Shown: in pieces, positions 1 to 8,438 of the stretch
Layout of the letters: every line of letters begins with the position of its first letter
How positions within the stretch are numbered: the first letter of the stretch is position 1
Assembly (NCBI RefSeq): GCF_000474945.1
Contig: NZ_KI440836.1
Location: 233,917-297,916 of the forward strand
Source: Solimonas soli DSM 21787
GTDB lineage: Bacteria; Pseudomonadota; Gammaproteobacteria; Nevskiales; Nevskiaceae
DNA: 64,000 nucleotides
Direction: 5' to 3'
Notes under the pieces: model-generated
Told to the model about the DNA's origin: nothing
Seen by the model: the letters and a program-made list of their open reading frames with translations, nothing else
Databases searched by the model: none
Made by a program: the position numbers and the translations under genes

Positions 1-37
1 CCCGTTTGCGCTGCGCGCAAAACACCGTGTCGCGCGC

Positions 38-820
38 TCACGGCTGCCAGTCCGCGCGCAGCGCGCGGCCGCCGGCGTTCGGCAGCACGAGCGAGGCCGC
101 CTCGCCGCGGGCGATCGCCCGCAGCAGCGGCAGCGCGCGCAGCGCCGGGTTGGCGAGGCGCAGGCCTTCGAGCGCGGCGTCGGCGAGCGTGCTCTGCGGC
201 GCGTCGGCCAGGGCGAGCTCGAGCGTGCCGAGCGGCGCGGCGGTGCCATCGTCCGGCTTCAGCCACAGCGCGCAGCTCGCCGCGCAGCCGAGCGGACGCG
301 CGGCGAGCAGCGGCTCCGGCGCCGGCACGTCGAAGACCACGAGCAGGGTGTCGCGGCCTTCGACGACGGTCTGCAGCGCGGCTTCGAGCAGCGCCAGCGC
401 GAACGAGCCGTCGTAGCCGGCCAGCGTCGTCGAGGGCGCGGTCGCGCCGACGGCGATGCCCCAGTAACCGGCGGCGGCATTGTGCACCGAGTTGTGGAAG
501 TCGGTCGGCGAGACGATCTTCTGCGGCTCGGCGACGCCGGCGCAGATGCGATGCAGGATGCCCATGTCGGCGTCGGAGCCGGCGAACACCGTCGCCAGCG
601 CGCCGGCATCGCGCCCCGCCGTCGCTTCCTCGGCGACGCGGAAGGCCTGGCGCACCGCCGGCGTGGCGCGGCGGCGCTCGTTCGGCGGCAGGCGCTGCGG
701 CGCGTAGCTGGTCAGCTCGCTCGCGACGTAGCCCTGCTCGCCGCGCAGCACGCGCGCGGCACTCGGCCAGTCGGGCAGGCCTGGCGTCGCCAGGCCGATC
801 GCTTCGATCGCGACCTTCAT
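38..820 (-). CDS. Aryl polyene beta-ketoacyl synthase-like chain-length factor
   Basis: Predicted 260-residue partner of the adjacent ketosynthase, corresponding to ApeC of E. coli aryl polyene clusters (Ketoacyl-synt_2 type). It covers only the N-terminal thiolase-like half. Where a true ketosynthase has its Cys nucleophile this protein reads TTLAGYDGSFA, so it lacks the nucleophile and probably shapes chain length in a heterodimer. The ATG at 820 overlaps the stop of the ketosynthase (817-819), which implies translational coupling and roughly equal amounts of the two subunits. It is the last gene of the minus-strand arm. A 7-bp hairpin at 5-21 lies just past the stop but has no T-run. The family call is firm; the exact role is inferred from ApeO-ApeC. 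Confidence 0.85.
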   Translation of the reverse strand: MKVAIEAIGLATPGLPDWPSAARVLRGEQGYVASELTSYAPQRLPPNERRRATPAVRQAFRVAEEATAGRDAGALATVFAGSDADMGILHRICAGVAEPQKIVSPTDFHNSVHNAAAGYWGIAVGATAPSTTLAGYDGSFALALLEAALQTVVEGRDTLLVVFDVPAPEPLLAARPLGCAASCALWLKPDDGTAAPLGTLELALADAPQSTLADAALEGLRLANPALRALPLLRAIARGEAASLVLPNAGGRALRADWQP

Positions 821-2046
821 GCCGTCCTCCCGAAGATCAGGCAGGCGTTGTTGCCGCCGAAGCCGAAGGAATTCGACGCCGCGTGGCGCACGCGCTGCTC
901 GACGGGGACGAGCGCGTAGCGGGCGCGCAGCGCCGGGTCGAGCTCGCGCGTGTTGAGGCTCGGCGGCACGAAGCCGTGCTCGACGGCGAGCGCCGCGAAC
1001 ACCGCCTCGACGATGCCGGCGGCGCCGAGCGTGTGGCCGGTGTAGCCCTTGGTCGAGCTGCATGTCGGGCCGTGCTCGCCGAACACCGCCATCACGCCCT
1101 GATCCTCGGACGCGTCGTTGGCCGGCGTCGCCGTGCCGTGCAGGTTGATGTAGTCGACGTCGGCGGCGCCGAGGCCGGCGCGCGCCAGCGCGTCCTGCAT
1201 CGCCAGCGCCGCGCCGCGGCCCTGCGGGTCCGGCGTGCTCATGTGATAGGCGTCGGACGATTCGCCGTAGCCGAGCAGCGCCAGCGCGCCGCTCGCGCGC
1301 GCCGGCCGCAGCAGCGCGAAGCCGGCGCCCTCGCCGATCGAGATGCCGCGGCGCTGCGCGTCGGCCGGCCGGCAGATGTCGTTCGACACCAGCTGCAGCG
1401 CGTTGAAGCCGTACAGCGTCGTCAGGCACAGGCTGTCGACGCCGCCGACCACCGCCGCGTCGCAGACGCCGGCGGCGATCGCGCGGCTGGCGGCGGCGAA
1501 CACCTTGGCGCTCGACGAACAGGCCGTGCAGACCGCCAGCGCGATGTTCTCCAGGCCGAGCTGCAGGCGCACGAATTCGGCGGCGGCGTGCGGGTTGTGC
1601 GTGGTGCGGTGCCTGAACCAGGCCGGCAGGCGCCCGGCCTCGCGGTCGCGCGCGCGATAGGCGTGCTCGGTCGACAGCACGCCGGAGGTCGAGGTGCCGA
1701 TGAACACGCCGATGCGCGCCGCGCCGAGTTCGGCGCGCGCCGCGGCGACGGCGTCGCGGAAGCCGTCCTGGTCGAGCGCCAGGCGGGCCAGACGATGGTT
1801 GCGGCAATCCCACTCGGCGTCGGCGCCGGCGAGTGGCGCGTCGAGGCCCTCGACCGCACCGATCCAGGTGTCGAGCGCGCAGTCCTCGAAGGCCGCGCGC
1901 GCCAGTCCGCTGCGCCCGGCGCGCAGCGCGGCGAGCTGCGCGCCGCGGCCGTGGCCGAGCGCGGTGGTCGCCGTCCAGGCGGCGAATTCAAGCGGCGCGA
2001 TCGGCGTCGGCAGCGGCCGCGCTTCGGTCGGCGATCCAGTAGTCAT
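817..2046 (-). CDS. Aryl polyene beta-ketoacyl-ACP synthase (ApeO-like)
   Basis: 409-residue FabF-type condensing enzyme expected to extend the polyene by two carbons per cycle using malonyl-ACP. The catalytic triad is visible: Cys176 in TACSSSAK, His303 in LHGTATP and His338 in YTGHTLG, with the usual C-terminal SFGFGGNNA. The next gene, overlapping by 4 bases, is the Cys-less chain-length factor, the arrangement of the ApeO-ApeC heterodimer. The ATG at 2046 lies about 59 bases inside the end of the acyltransferase gene, an unusually long overlap. The next obvious homology begins only about 15 residues later, so a slightly later start is possible. Confidence 0.9.
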   Translation of the reverse strand: MTTGSPTEARPLPTPIAPLEFAAWTATTALGHGRGAQLAALRAGRSGLARAAFEDCALDTWIGAVEGLDAPLAGADAEWDCRNHRLARLALDQDGFRDAVAAARAELGAARIGVFIGTSTSGVLSTEHAYRARDREAGRLPAWFRHRTTHNPHAAAEFVRLQLGLENIALAVCTACSSSAKVFAAASRAIAAGVCDAAVVGGVDSLCLTTLYGFNALQLVSNDICRPADAQRRGISIGEGAGFALLRPARASGALALLGYGESSDAYHMSTPDPQGRGAALAMQDALARAGLGAADVDYINLHGTATPANDASEDQGVMAVFGEHGPTCSSTKGYTGHTLGAAGIVEAVFAALAVEHGFVPPSLNTRELDPALRARYALVPVEQRVRHAASNSFGFGGNNACLIFGRTA

Positions 2047-2923
2047 AGAAGTTGAACCAGTTGTACGGCGCCTCGCGCAGCACGCGCTCGAGGCGACGCG
2101 CATAGTCGCCGGCGAGGCGCTGCGCGTCGAGCGCGCGCGTGCGCCGCTCGATGCGGATGTCGTCGGCGAATTCCTCGATGCGCGCCTCGTAGCGGCCACC
2201 GCCGCGGTGGACGGCGAAGCCGGTGATGACCGGCACCTCGAGCAGGCTGGCGACGATCCACGGCGCCATCGGCAGCTCGACGTCCTCGCCGAACAGCGGC
2301 ACGCGCACGCTCGGCTCGCCGGCGCGCGCGCGATCGGCCATCAGGCAGACCAGCTCGCCGCGGCCGAGCGCGTCCTTGAGTTTGAGCAGGAAATCCGGGC
2401 CGCGCTCGGAGGCGTCGATGATGCTTGCCGCGATCCGCGGATTGAGGCGCTCGAGAATCGCCGTGTACATGCCGCCGTGCGCGCGGTCCATGACCACGCG
2501 CAGCGGCAGGCGGCGTTCGCCGTGGCCGGCGACGCGGATGGTCTCGAAACTGCCGACGTGCGCCAGCAGCACGATGGCGCCGCGCCCGGCGTCGAGCAGG
2601 CGCTGCACGCCGGCGCCGCGCGTGATCGTCACCTCGAGGCCGCGCGTGTAACCGCCGACCAGGAACACGCGGTCGAGCATGCAGCTCGCGAAGCAGAAGA
2701 AGTGCCGCCACAGATCGCGCCAGGCGGGCGCGCGGCCGAGCGCGCGCGCCAGATAGCGCCGCGACGCGCGCCGCTGCGCCGGCGCCGCGAGCAGGAAATA
2801 GAGCACGGCCGGATAGAGGAACAGGCGCGCCGGGCCGCGGCCGCCGACGCGGGCGATGCCGACGATCAGGCGCAGCATGAACACCGTGCTGCGCTCGCGC
2901 TGCTGTTCCCAGGTCGCGGACAT
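1988..2923 (-). CDS. LpxL/HtrB-like lysophospholipid acyltransferase of the aryl polyene cluster
   Basis: 311 residues with the HX4E acyltransferase motif of the LpxL family (HVGSFE) after one N-terminal hydrophobic segment, so probably inner-membrane bound. It likely transfers an acyl or polyene group to the lipid/glycan carrier. In E. coli the ApeJ protein fuses a GT2 glycosyltransferase to such an acyltransferase; here the two activities are separate (GT2 at 8439-9203). I chose the ATG giving MSATWEQQ because family members begin shortly before that Trp. An in-frame GTG at 2998, overlapping the stop of the upstream hotdog gene, would add 25 residues and is the main alternative. Confidence 0.8.
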   Translation of the reverse strand: MSATWEQQRERSTVFMLRLIVGIARVGGRGPARLFLYPAVLYFLLAAPAQRRASRRYLARALGRAPAWRDLWRHFFCFASCMLDRVFLVGGYTRGLEVTITRGAGVQRLLDAGRGAIVLLAHVGSFETIRVAGHGERRLPLRVVMDRAHGGMYTAILERLNPRIAASIIDASERGPDFLLKLKDALGRGELVCLMADRARAGEPSVRVPLFGEDVELPMAPWIVASLLEVPVITGFAVHRGGGRYEARIEEFADDIRIERRTRALDAQRLAGDYARRLERVLREAPYNWFNFYDYWIADRSAAAADADRAA

Positions 2924-2990
2924 GGTCAGTTCGCCGCCGCGCGCGATGCGTGGCGCGCGATAGCCGTTCGCCTGCGTGCCGGCCGGCTCA

Positions 2991-3299
2991 TCAGTCACCG
3001 AAGCGCAGGCTGCCCTGCGCCGCGATCTGCCCGTCGCGCTCGATGCAAAAGCTCACGCGCCCGTCGTCGCGGGCGGCGACCACGCAGTCGAAGTCGGTCT
3101 CCGGCGCGATCGGCGCGACGAACTTGAGCAGCGGCACGCCGCGCAGCGCGCCGAGCGCGAAGGCCTCGCGCGCCAGCTGCACCGCGCATTCGAGCAGCAC
3201 GACGCCGGGCACCAGCGGCTGTCCCGGAAAATGTCCGGGCAGCGCCGGATGCTCGGCCGGCACGCGCAGCGTGGCGCGCGCCTCGCGCGGCGCGCTCAT
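2991..3299 (-). CDS. Hotdog-fold 3-hydroxyacyl-ACP dehydratase (ApeI-like)
   Basis: 102-residue FabZ/FabA-like hotdog protein with the central GHFPGQPLVPGV signature, in which the His of HFPGxPxxPGV is the expected catalytic residue. It probably dehydrates beta-hydroxyacyl-ACP to the trans double bond of the growing polyene. It is shorter than FabZ (about 145 residues), as usual for the ApeI-type single-domain dehydratases. The ATG overlaps the stop of the aryl-AMP ligase gene by 4 bases, so the two are co-translated. Two more hotdog proteins occur in the cluster (8069-8410, 14674-15156) and I cannot tell from sequence how the dehydration steps are divided. Confidence 0.85.
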   Translation of the reverse strand: MSAPREARATLRVPAEHPALPGHFPGQPLVPGVVLLECAVQLAREAFALGALRGVPLLKFVAPIAPETDFDCVVAARDDGRVSFCIERDGQIAAQGSLRFGD

Positions 3300-4621
3300 G
3301 ACTCGCCCAGCAGCGCGGCGAGCTGCGCGCGCGACAGCTTGCCGATCTCGTTGCGCGGCAGCTGCGCGACGCGCTTCAGCGGCCGCGGCAGGAACACCGG
3401 ATCGACCTGCTGCGCCAGCGCGCGCAGGATCTCGGCCTCCGAGACGTTCGGCGCGACGACCACGGCGGCGAGGCGTTCGCGCGCGCCGTCCGGCGGCACG
3501 ATGACGCCGTCCTCGACGCCGGGAATGAGCAGCAGCTTCTGCGTCAGATCGGCGGCCGACATGCGCTTGCCGGCGACCTTCAGCAGATCGGCGCTGCGGC
3601 CGAGTAGGCGGAAGCGGCCGTCGTCGAGCGGCTCGATGCGATCGTGCAGCCACACCGGCGCCGGCAGGTGCGCGCCGTGCAGCGCGGCGCCGTCCTCGTG
3701 CGCGACCAGCGTCGCGCCCTCGTGCAGGCGCCAGACTTCGCCTTCGACCGTGCGCCGCGTCGCCAGGCTGCCGGCCTCGGTGCAGCCGTAGATTTCCTCG
3801 ACCGGCGCGCCGAAGCGCGCCTCGGCGGCGGCGGCGAGCTCGACCGACAGCGGCGCGGTCGCCGAGACGATGCGCGCCAGCGGCGGCAGCGCCGCGCCGG
3901 CGGCGAGCAGCGCGCGCAGATGCAGCGGCGTCGTCACCAGCAGGCGCGGCGCTTCCATCTGTGTCAGTGCATCGGCGACGTCGGCCGGGAACAGCGGCCG
4001 CGCGCCGTGCGTCGCCAGGCCGCCGGCGAGCGCGTAGAGCACCGAGGTCTCGAGGCCGTACATGTGCTGCGGCGGCACGGTGGCGACGATCGAGGCGCCG
4101 CCGTCCGGCACGAAGCGCCGCATCGACAGGCGCGCGGTGCGCACCAGCTCGCCCCAGGTCTTGGCGTGCGGCTGCGGATGGCCGGTGCTGCCGGAGGTGA
4201 AGGGAATCGCCGCGATGGTGCCGGCGGCGATCGGCGGCAGCGCCGGCGCGGTCGCCACGTCGAGAGCCTCGACCTGCGGCGCCGCGCGCCAGGGCAGGCC
4301 GGCGGCCTGCTCCTCGCGATCGGCGACCACGCGCCGCGCGCCGTGCGTGGCGGCGATCTCGCGCAGCGCCGCCGGCGCCACGCTCGGCGGCAGCAGCAGC
4401 GGCCGTCGCGCCAGCAGCGCCGCCGCCAGGGTCAGCGCGAAGCCCTCGCGCGATTCGCAGAGGTTGATCAGCGGCCCGGCCTCGCCGCGCATCTCGTCGG
4501 CGAGGCGCTGCGCCGCCTGCAGGAAGGCCGCGCGCGTGATGCGCTGCGCGCCGCGCTGCCAGAGCGTCGCCCGCGCGTCGCCGGGCGCCAGCAGCGGCAG
4601 CATGGCGGCGGCGGCCGGCAT
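3296..4621 (-). CDS. Aryl-AMP ligase (ApeH-like adenylate-forming enzyme)
   Basis: 441-residue member of the ANL (AMP-binding) superfamily, expected to activate the hydroxybenzoate starter as an adenylate and load it on an ACP. The P-loop FTSGSTGH lies at residues 141-148, the EEIYGCTEAG motif is present, and the distal Lys is in RNEIGKLSR near the C-terminus. It is shorter than typical acyl-CoA ligases (500-550 residues), as in other aryl polyene clusters. It overlaps both neighbours by one to four bases. The XanB2-like gene in the divergent arm would supply its substrate. Whether it prefers 3- or 4-hydroxybenzoate cannot be read from the sequence. Confidence 0.87.
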   Translation of the reverse strand: MPAAAAMLPLLAPGDARATLWQRGAQRITRAAFLQAAQRLADEMRGEAGPLINLCESREGFALTLAAALLARRPLLLPPSVAPAALREIAATHGARRVVADREEQAAGLPWRAAPQVEALDVATAPALPPIAAGTIAAIPFTSGSTGHPQPHAKTWGELVRTARLSMRRFVPDGGASIVATVPPQHMYGLETSVLYALAGGLATHGARPLFPADVADALTQMEAPRLLVTTPLHLRALLAAGAALPPLARIVSATAPLSVELAAAAEARFGAPVEEIYGCTEAGSLATRRTVEGEVWRLHEGATLVAHEDGAALHGAHLPAPVWLHDRIEPLDDGRFRLLGRSADLLKVAGKRMSAADLTQKLLLIPGVEDGVIVPPDGARERLAAVVVAPNVSEAEILRALAQQVDPVFLPRPLKRVAQLPRNEIGKLSRAQLAALLGES

Positions 4622-5217
4622 CAGCGCAAGCGCACGCCGCTGCGCGCGATGCGGCGCAGGTAAGCGACGAAGCCGTCGCGGTCGTGATCCGGGAAGCGCC
4701 AGCGCCGGTAGACGAACTCGCCGGCGAACAGCAGGCCCATGATCAGATAGGTGCCGGCGTTGCTGAACAGCGACCAGGCTTGATGGCGGCCGCTCAGGGT
4801 CAGCAGCAGGGTGATCGCGAAGATCAGCGCCAGCGCGGCGGCCCACAGCTGCGTGACGTGGCGCGTGTGCGCGGCGAGCGGCGGCGCCAGCGCGCCGTGC
4901 ACGGCGGTGGCGACCTGCGTGACCAGCGGCGTGTGGCCGGCGCGCAGGCTGCGCACGAAGGCGACGCAGGCCAGGCCGCTGAGCGCGAGCGGCGGCAGGT
5001 AGAGCATGTAGAGGCCGCCGCCGATGCGGGCGACCGCGCCGGTGGCCAGCGCGAAGGCGGCCCAGGCCAGCCAGGCGGCGACGCGGCCCGCGCGCAGCGG
5101 CGCCAGCAGCACGGTCGCGAACAGCGCCTGCAGCGCCAGCCACTGCAGCGGCGTCGACGCCAGCACCACGCCGAGATGGACGAACAGCAGGTAGGCGACG
5201 AACAGCGCGGCGGGCAT
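4621..5217 (-). CDS. COG4648-family inner-membrane protein (ApeG-like)
   Basis: 198-residue hydrophobic protein with about six predicted membrane segments, starting MPAALFVAYLLF. Members of this uncharacterised family are a constant part of aryl polyene clusters (ApeG in E. coli); no enzymatic motif is visible. The stop overlaps the ATG of the AMP ligase, and the ACP gene lies 61 bases upstream. A role in membrane assembly or transport of the pigment is plausible but inferred only from context. Confidence 0.78.
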   Translation of the reverse strand: MPAALFVAYLLFVHLGVVLASTPLQWLALQALFATVLLAPLRAGRVAAWLAWAAFALATGAVARIGGGLYMLYLPPLALSGLACVAFVRSLRAGHTPLVTQVATAVHGALAPPLAAHTRHVTQLWAAALALIFAITLLLTLSGRHQAWSLFSNAGTYLIMGLLFAGEFVYRRWRFPDHDRDGFVAYLRRIARSGVRLR

Positions 5218-5278
5218 GCGAACCCTGGAATCTGCGCGAGGCGACGAGTCGTGGAGGCGTAGCCGGCGCCGCGCGTGC

Positions 5279-5566
5279 TCAGTGCGCCGCGGAGCCGCGC
5301 TGCGCGGCGACGTACTCGCTGAGCGTGCGCAGCGAGGCGAAGGCACGCTTGGTCGCTTCGTTCTCGGCCTTCAGCTCGACGCCGTACTTCTGCTGGATCG
5401 CCAGCGCGATCTCCAGCGCGTCGATCGAATCGAGCCCCCAGCCGCTCTCGCTGTCGCCGAACAGCGGCGCGGACGGATCGACCGTCGCCGCGTCGCGGTC
5501 CTCGAGATGCAGGGCCTCGATCAGCAGCGCGGCCATTTCCCGCTCTGCGGCGGTCTGCGTCGACAT
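5279..5566 (-). CDS. Acyl carrier protein 1 of the aryl polyene cluster
   Basis: 95-residue ACP. The phosphopantetheine attachment Ser47 sits in GWGLDSIDALE at the start of helix II. The ATG was preferred over an upstream in-frame start because GAGGGA lies 8 bases upstream. It is the first gene of the minus-strand arm and faces the divergent promoter region with the XanB2-like gene. Aryl polyene systems use two ACPs (ApeE and ApeF); the second is at 7770-8054. Which one carries the aryl starter is not evident. Confidence 0.9.
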   Translation of the reverse strand: MSTQTAAEREMAALLIEALHLEDRDAATVDPSAPLFGDSESGWGLDSIDALEIALAIQQKYGVELKAENEATKRAFASLRTLSEYVAAQRGSAAH

Positions 5567-5770
5567 CGGTTCGTCCCTCGGATCAGATGACAGATGAATG
5601 CGTCGCGCCATGATGAACGACGACAGCCGCGGCGTCCGTGTGCAATGTCATGACATCCCCACGGAATCGACGGCGCCGGCGTCTACAATACGGTGATCGT
5701 CCCCGGCACGGGGCTCGGCCGGCGCGCGGACCCCACCGCGCGCGGCGCTGCGGTATTAGAACAAATTTCG
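5567..5770. promoter_or_regulatory. Divergent promoter region of the two aryl polyene arms
   Basis: 204 bases separate the ACP gene (minus) and the XanB2-like gene (plus). A perfect 12-bp palindrome, ATGTCATGACAT, lies at 5645-5656. TACAAT at 5684-5689 resembles a plus-strand -10 element, with no strong -35. The palindrome is a good candidate operator for whatever switches the pigment cluster. No regulator gene is encoded in the cluster itself. Confidence 0.45.
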
Positions 5771-6763
5771 ATGCGGCAACACATCAGTGAAGACGCGGAG
5801 CGCCGCGGCGATGCGCCGGGCGGCGCGCGTCCTTACACCGTCGATCTCGTCGCCCGGGCGCCGGCCGTGCTCGGCGACGACGTGCTGGCCTGCGTGCAGC
5901 ACGGCGGCGCGGCGGCCGACGACGACCCGCGCCGCATCCGCGTCGCCCTGCCGGTGCTCGCCGGCGACGGCGTCGAGCTGTGGCGCAGCGTGCTGCCGGT
6001 GCGCCACGGCCGCGACGGCGACATCGGCTGGGCCGAGAACGGCGCCGCGCTGTTCGGCCAGCTGCAGCTGCCCGAGTCGCAGCTCGCCGACATGGACCGC
6101 GCCGTGTTCCATGCCTACGCGCGCATCGACGGCTTCCTGCAGCGCAGCGGCTACCCGGCCTGGCTGCGCGTGTGGAACTTCATCGCCGGCATCACCGACG
6201 GCGACGGCGACGGCGAGCGCTACCGGCAGTTCAGCGTCGGCCGCCACAAGGCGCTGTCGCTGAAGCCGGGCTTCGAGCACGAGCTGCCGGCGGCGACCGC
6301 GATCGGCAGCGAGGACGGCGGCCTGCTCATCTACTTCATCGCCGCCGCGCGGCCCGGCCGGCAGATCGAGAACCCGCGCCAGGTCAGCGCCTTCAAGTAT
6401 CCGCGCCAGTACGGCCCGAAGAGCCCGAGCTTCTCGCGCGCCAACCTGCTCGACTGGCGGGACGGCGCCGAGCTGTTCGTGTCCGGCACGGCGAGCATCG
6501 TCGGCCACGAGACCCTGCACGTCGGCGAGCCGCTGGCGCAGCTCGACGAACTGCTGCGCAACGTGCAGGCGCTGCTCGAACAGGCCGGCCGGCCGCTGCG
6601 GCCGGAGATGCTCAAGCTCTACCTGCGCGACCCGCGGCAGCTCGACGCCGTGCGGGCGCACCTGCGCACGCACTTCGGCGCGCGGCCGGTGACGATCCTG
6701 CGCGGCGACGTCTGCCGCCGCGAGCTCGATCTCGAGATCGAGGCCCTGTTCCGCGCCGCATGA
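5771..6763 (+). CDS. xanB2: XanB2-like chorismatase (3-/4-hydroxybenzoate synthase)
   Basis: 330-residue protein of the FkbO/Hyg5/XanB2 chorismatase family. XanB2 of Xanthomonas splits chorismate to 3- and 4-hydroxybenzoate; 3-hydroxybenzoate primes xanthomonadin. Family character is seen in the N-terminal region and in the C-terminal block after LSLKPGFEHELPAATAIG, with YFIAA and an FKYPRQYGPKSPSFSRA segment. The ATG at 5771 gives the usual family length; a GTG at 5693 would add 26 unconserved residues. No strong ribosome-binding site precedes either. It is first in the plus arm and overlaps the PlsC gene by 4 bases. Its place opposite the aryl-AMP ligase makes starter supply the obvious role. 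Confidence 0.85.
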   Translation: MRQHISEDAERRGDAPGGARPYTVDLVARAPAVLGDDVLACVQHGGAAADDDPRRIRVALPVLAGDGVELWRSVLPVRHGRDGDIGWAENGAALFGQLQLPESQLADMDRAVFHAYARIDGFLQRSGYPAWLRVWNFIAGITDGDGDGERYRQFSVGRHKALSLKPGFEHELPAATAIGSEDGGLLIYFIAAARPGRQIENPRQVSAFKYPRQYGPKSPSFSRANLLDWRDGAELFVSGTASIVGHETLHVGEPLAQLDELLRNVQALLEQAGRPLRPEMLKLYLRDPRQLDAVRAHLRTHFGARPVTILRGDVCRRELDLEIEALFRAA

Positions 6764-7617
6764 CGAACGCCGTCACTGCCTGGCTCGATCGCCGCTGGCG
6801 GCAGTTCGCGACCGGCCTGTCGTTCGGCATCTTCGGCGGCGTCGGCCTGCTGTTCGGCATCACGCTGTTTCCCGCCGTCTGCCTGCCGGCGCGCGACGCG
6901 GCGAGCGCCAAGCGCCGCGCGCAGCGCATCGTCTGGGGCTGGTTCTGGACCTTCTCGCGCATCATGCGCGCGCTCGGCGTCATCACCTGGGAAATCCGCG
7001 GCGCCGAGCAACTGCGCGTGCCCGGCCGCCTGATCATCGCCAATCATCCGACGCTGATCGACGTGGTGCTGCTGATCGGTCACGTGCCGCGCGTCGACTG
7101 CATCGTCAAGGAGGCGCTGTTCCGCAACCCGTTCACGCGCCTGCCGGTGCGCTGGGCCGGCTACATCTCCAACCGTGGCGCCGGCAGCGACGACGCCCTC
7201 AAGCTGGTCGCCGACTGCGCGGCGACGCTGAAGGCCGGTAATTCGCTGATGATCTTCCCCGAGGGCACGCGATCAAAGCCCGGCGAACCCCTGCAGATTC
7301 CGCACACCGCGGCGCGCATCGCCCTCGAATCCGGCGCGCCGATCCTGCCGGTGACGATCCGCTGCACGCCGCTGATGCTCAACAAGGGCCGGCCCTGGTA
7401 CGACGTGCCGCCGCGGCCCGGCCACTTCGTCATCGAGGTCGGCGAGCCCTACCGCGCGCAGGACCTGGTCGGCGACGCGCCGACGCCGACCATCGCCGCG
7501 CGGCGCCTGTCGCACGAATGGGTGCGCCGCTTCGGCGGTCGCGCCGCGCCGCTGGCGCTGCTGCTGTCGCTGGCCGCCTGGCTGTCGCCGGCGGCGGCGC
7601 TCGGCGCGATCTGCTGA
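6760..7617 (+). CDS. PlsC-type 1-acylglycerol-phosphate acyltransferase
   Basis: 285 residues with an N-terminal membrane segment, the HX4D motif in NHPTLID, the FPEGTRS motif and the downstream ILPVTI strand of the PlsC family. It probably acylates a glycerophospholipid-type acceptor at the inner membrane. Within an aryl polyene cluster it may build the lipid anchor on which the pigment is carried. Xanthomonas pigment clusters carry a comparable acyltransferase. A C-terminal hydrophobic stretch (LALLLSLAAWLSP) is also present. Start overlaps the preceding stop (ATGA). Confidence 0.85.
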   Translation: MTNAVTAWLDRRWRQFATGLSFGIFGGVGLLFGITLFPAVCLPARDAASAKRRAQRIVWGWFWTFSRIMRALGVITWEIRGAEQLRVPGRLIIANHPTLIDVVLLIGHVPRVDCIVKEALFRNPFTRLPVRWAGYISNRGAGSDDALKLVADCAATLKAGNSLMIFPEGTRSKPGEPLQIPHTAARIALESGAPILPVTIRCTPLMLNKGRPWYDVPPRPGHFVIEVGEPYRAQDLVGDAPTPTIAARRLSHEWVRRFGGRAAPLALLLSLAAWLSPAAALGAIC

Positions 7618-7769
7618 GCCATGGCGCGCATTGCCCGGCGCCGGGCGCGAACGGCGGCGCCGCGCGCGCCAACTGTGAACCGTGTACTTGCGATGCCGGC
7701 GACGGCCATCGAAAATGACGCCTTGCTCGTGATTTGAGCTTCGCCTGGGGGGCGAGCAGCCAAGCAACT

Positions 7770-8054
7770 ATGTCCAGCATGATGATGCCCATGGTGGCGG
7801 GCGTGCCCGGCCATGACGAAATCTTCGAGCACGTGAAGGCGCTGCTCGTCGAACTGTTCGAGGTCGAGCCGGCGAAAATCGGCCTCGACGCGCAGCTCTA
7901 TCAGGACCTCGAGATCGACAGCATCGACGCGATCGACCTGATCCTGCGGCTCAAGGATTACACCGGCAAGAAGGTCAAGCCCGAGGACTTCAAGCACGTG
8001 CGCTCGGTCGGCGACGTCGTCAAGGCCGTCGAAGCGCTGTTCGTCACGTCCTGA
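7770..8054 (+). CDS. Acyl carrier protein 2 of the aryl polyene cluster
   Basis: 94-residue ACP with the attachment site Ser51 in LEIDSIDAIDL. The Met-rich start (MSSMMMPM) leaves several possible ATGs between 7770 and 7791; the first is given. A 152-base gap separates it from the PlsC gene, the largest within the plus arm, so an internal promoter is possible though none is clear. The dehydratase-like hotdog gene follows 14 bases downstream. Confidence 0.87.
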   Translation: MSSMMMPMVAGVPGHDEIFEHVKALLVELFEVEPAKIGLDAQLYQDLEIDSIDAIDLILRLKDYTGKKVKPEDFKHVRSVGDVVKAVEALFVTS

Positions 8055-8068
8055 CCGCGCCGCGGGCC

Positions 8069-8410
8069 ATGAATCTGGACCCGCAGGCGCTGGCCGTGCG
8101 CCAGCCTTCCGCCGACCTCGTCGAGATCGATCTCGCGGTGCCGGCGGCGCTGCCCTGCTTCGCCGATCATTTCCCGCAGCAGCCGATGCTGCCCGGCGTG
8201 CTGCAGCTCGGCTGGGCCGTGCGCCTCGCGCAGCGGCACTTCGGCATCGCCGGCGCGATGCGCCAGGCGACGCAGCTGAAGTTCCAGCATCCGATCACGC
8301 CGGACGTCGCGCTGACGCTGCGACTGAGCCGCGGCGGCGACGAGGTCGCATTCGCCTACGCGACGCCGACCCACGCCTGCTCGAGCGGCAAGCTGGCGTT
8401 CGCGGCGTGA
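8069..8410 (+). CDS. Hotdog-fold 3-hydroxyacyl-ACP dehydratase-like protein
   Basis: 113 residues with a FabZ-like core: FADHFPQQPMLPGVLQL carries the catalytic-type His, followed by KFQHPITP. It may be a second dehydratase or an isomerase acting on ACP-bound intermediates. It is immediately preceded by ACP2 and followed by the glycosyltransferase. It resembles the short ApeI-type protein of the minus arm (2991-3299) and could be an old duplicate of it. Confidence 0.8.
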   Translation: MNLDPQALAVRQPSADLVEIDLAVPAALPCFADHFPQQPMLPGVLQLGWAVRLAQRHFGIAGAMRQATQLKFQHPITPDVALTLRLSRGGDEVAFAYATPTHACSSGKLAFAA

Positions 8411-8438
8411 ACGCGGCGGCGACCGCGGTGGCCCGGCG

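Noticed and set aside
5-21. Hairpin after the chain-length factor gene as a terminator
   Set aside because: Only 7 bp and no T-run in the direction of transcription; not listed separately.
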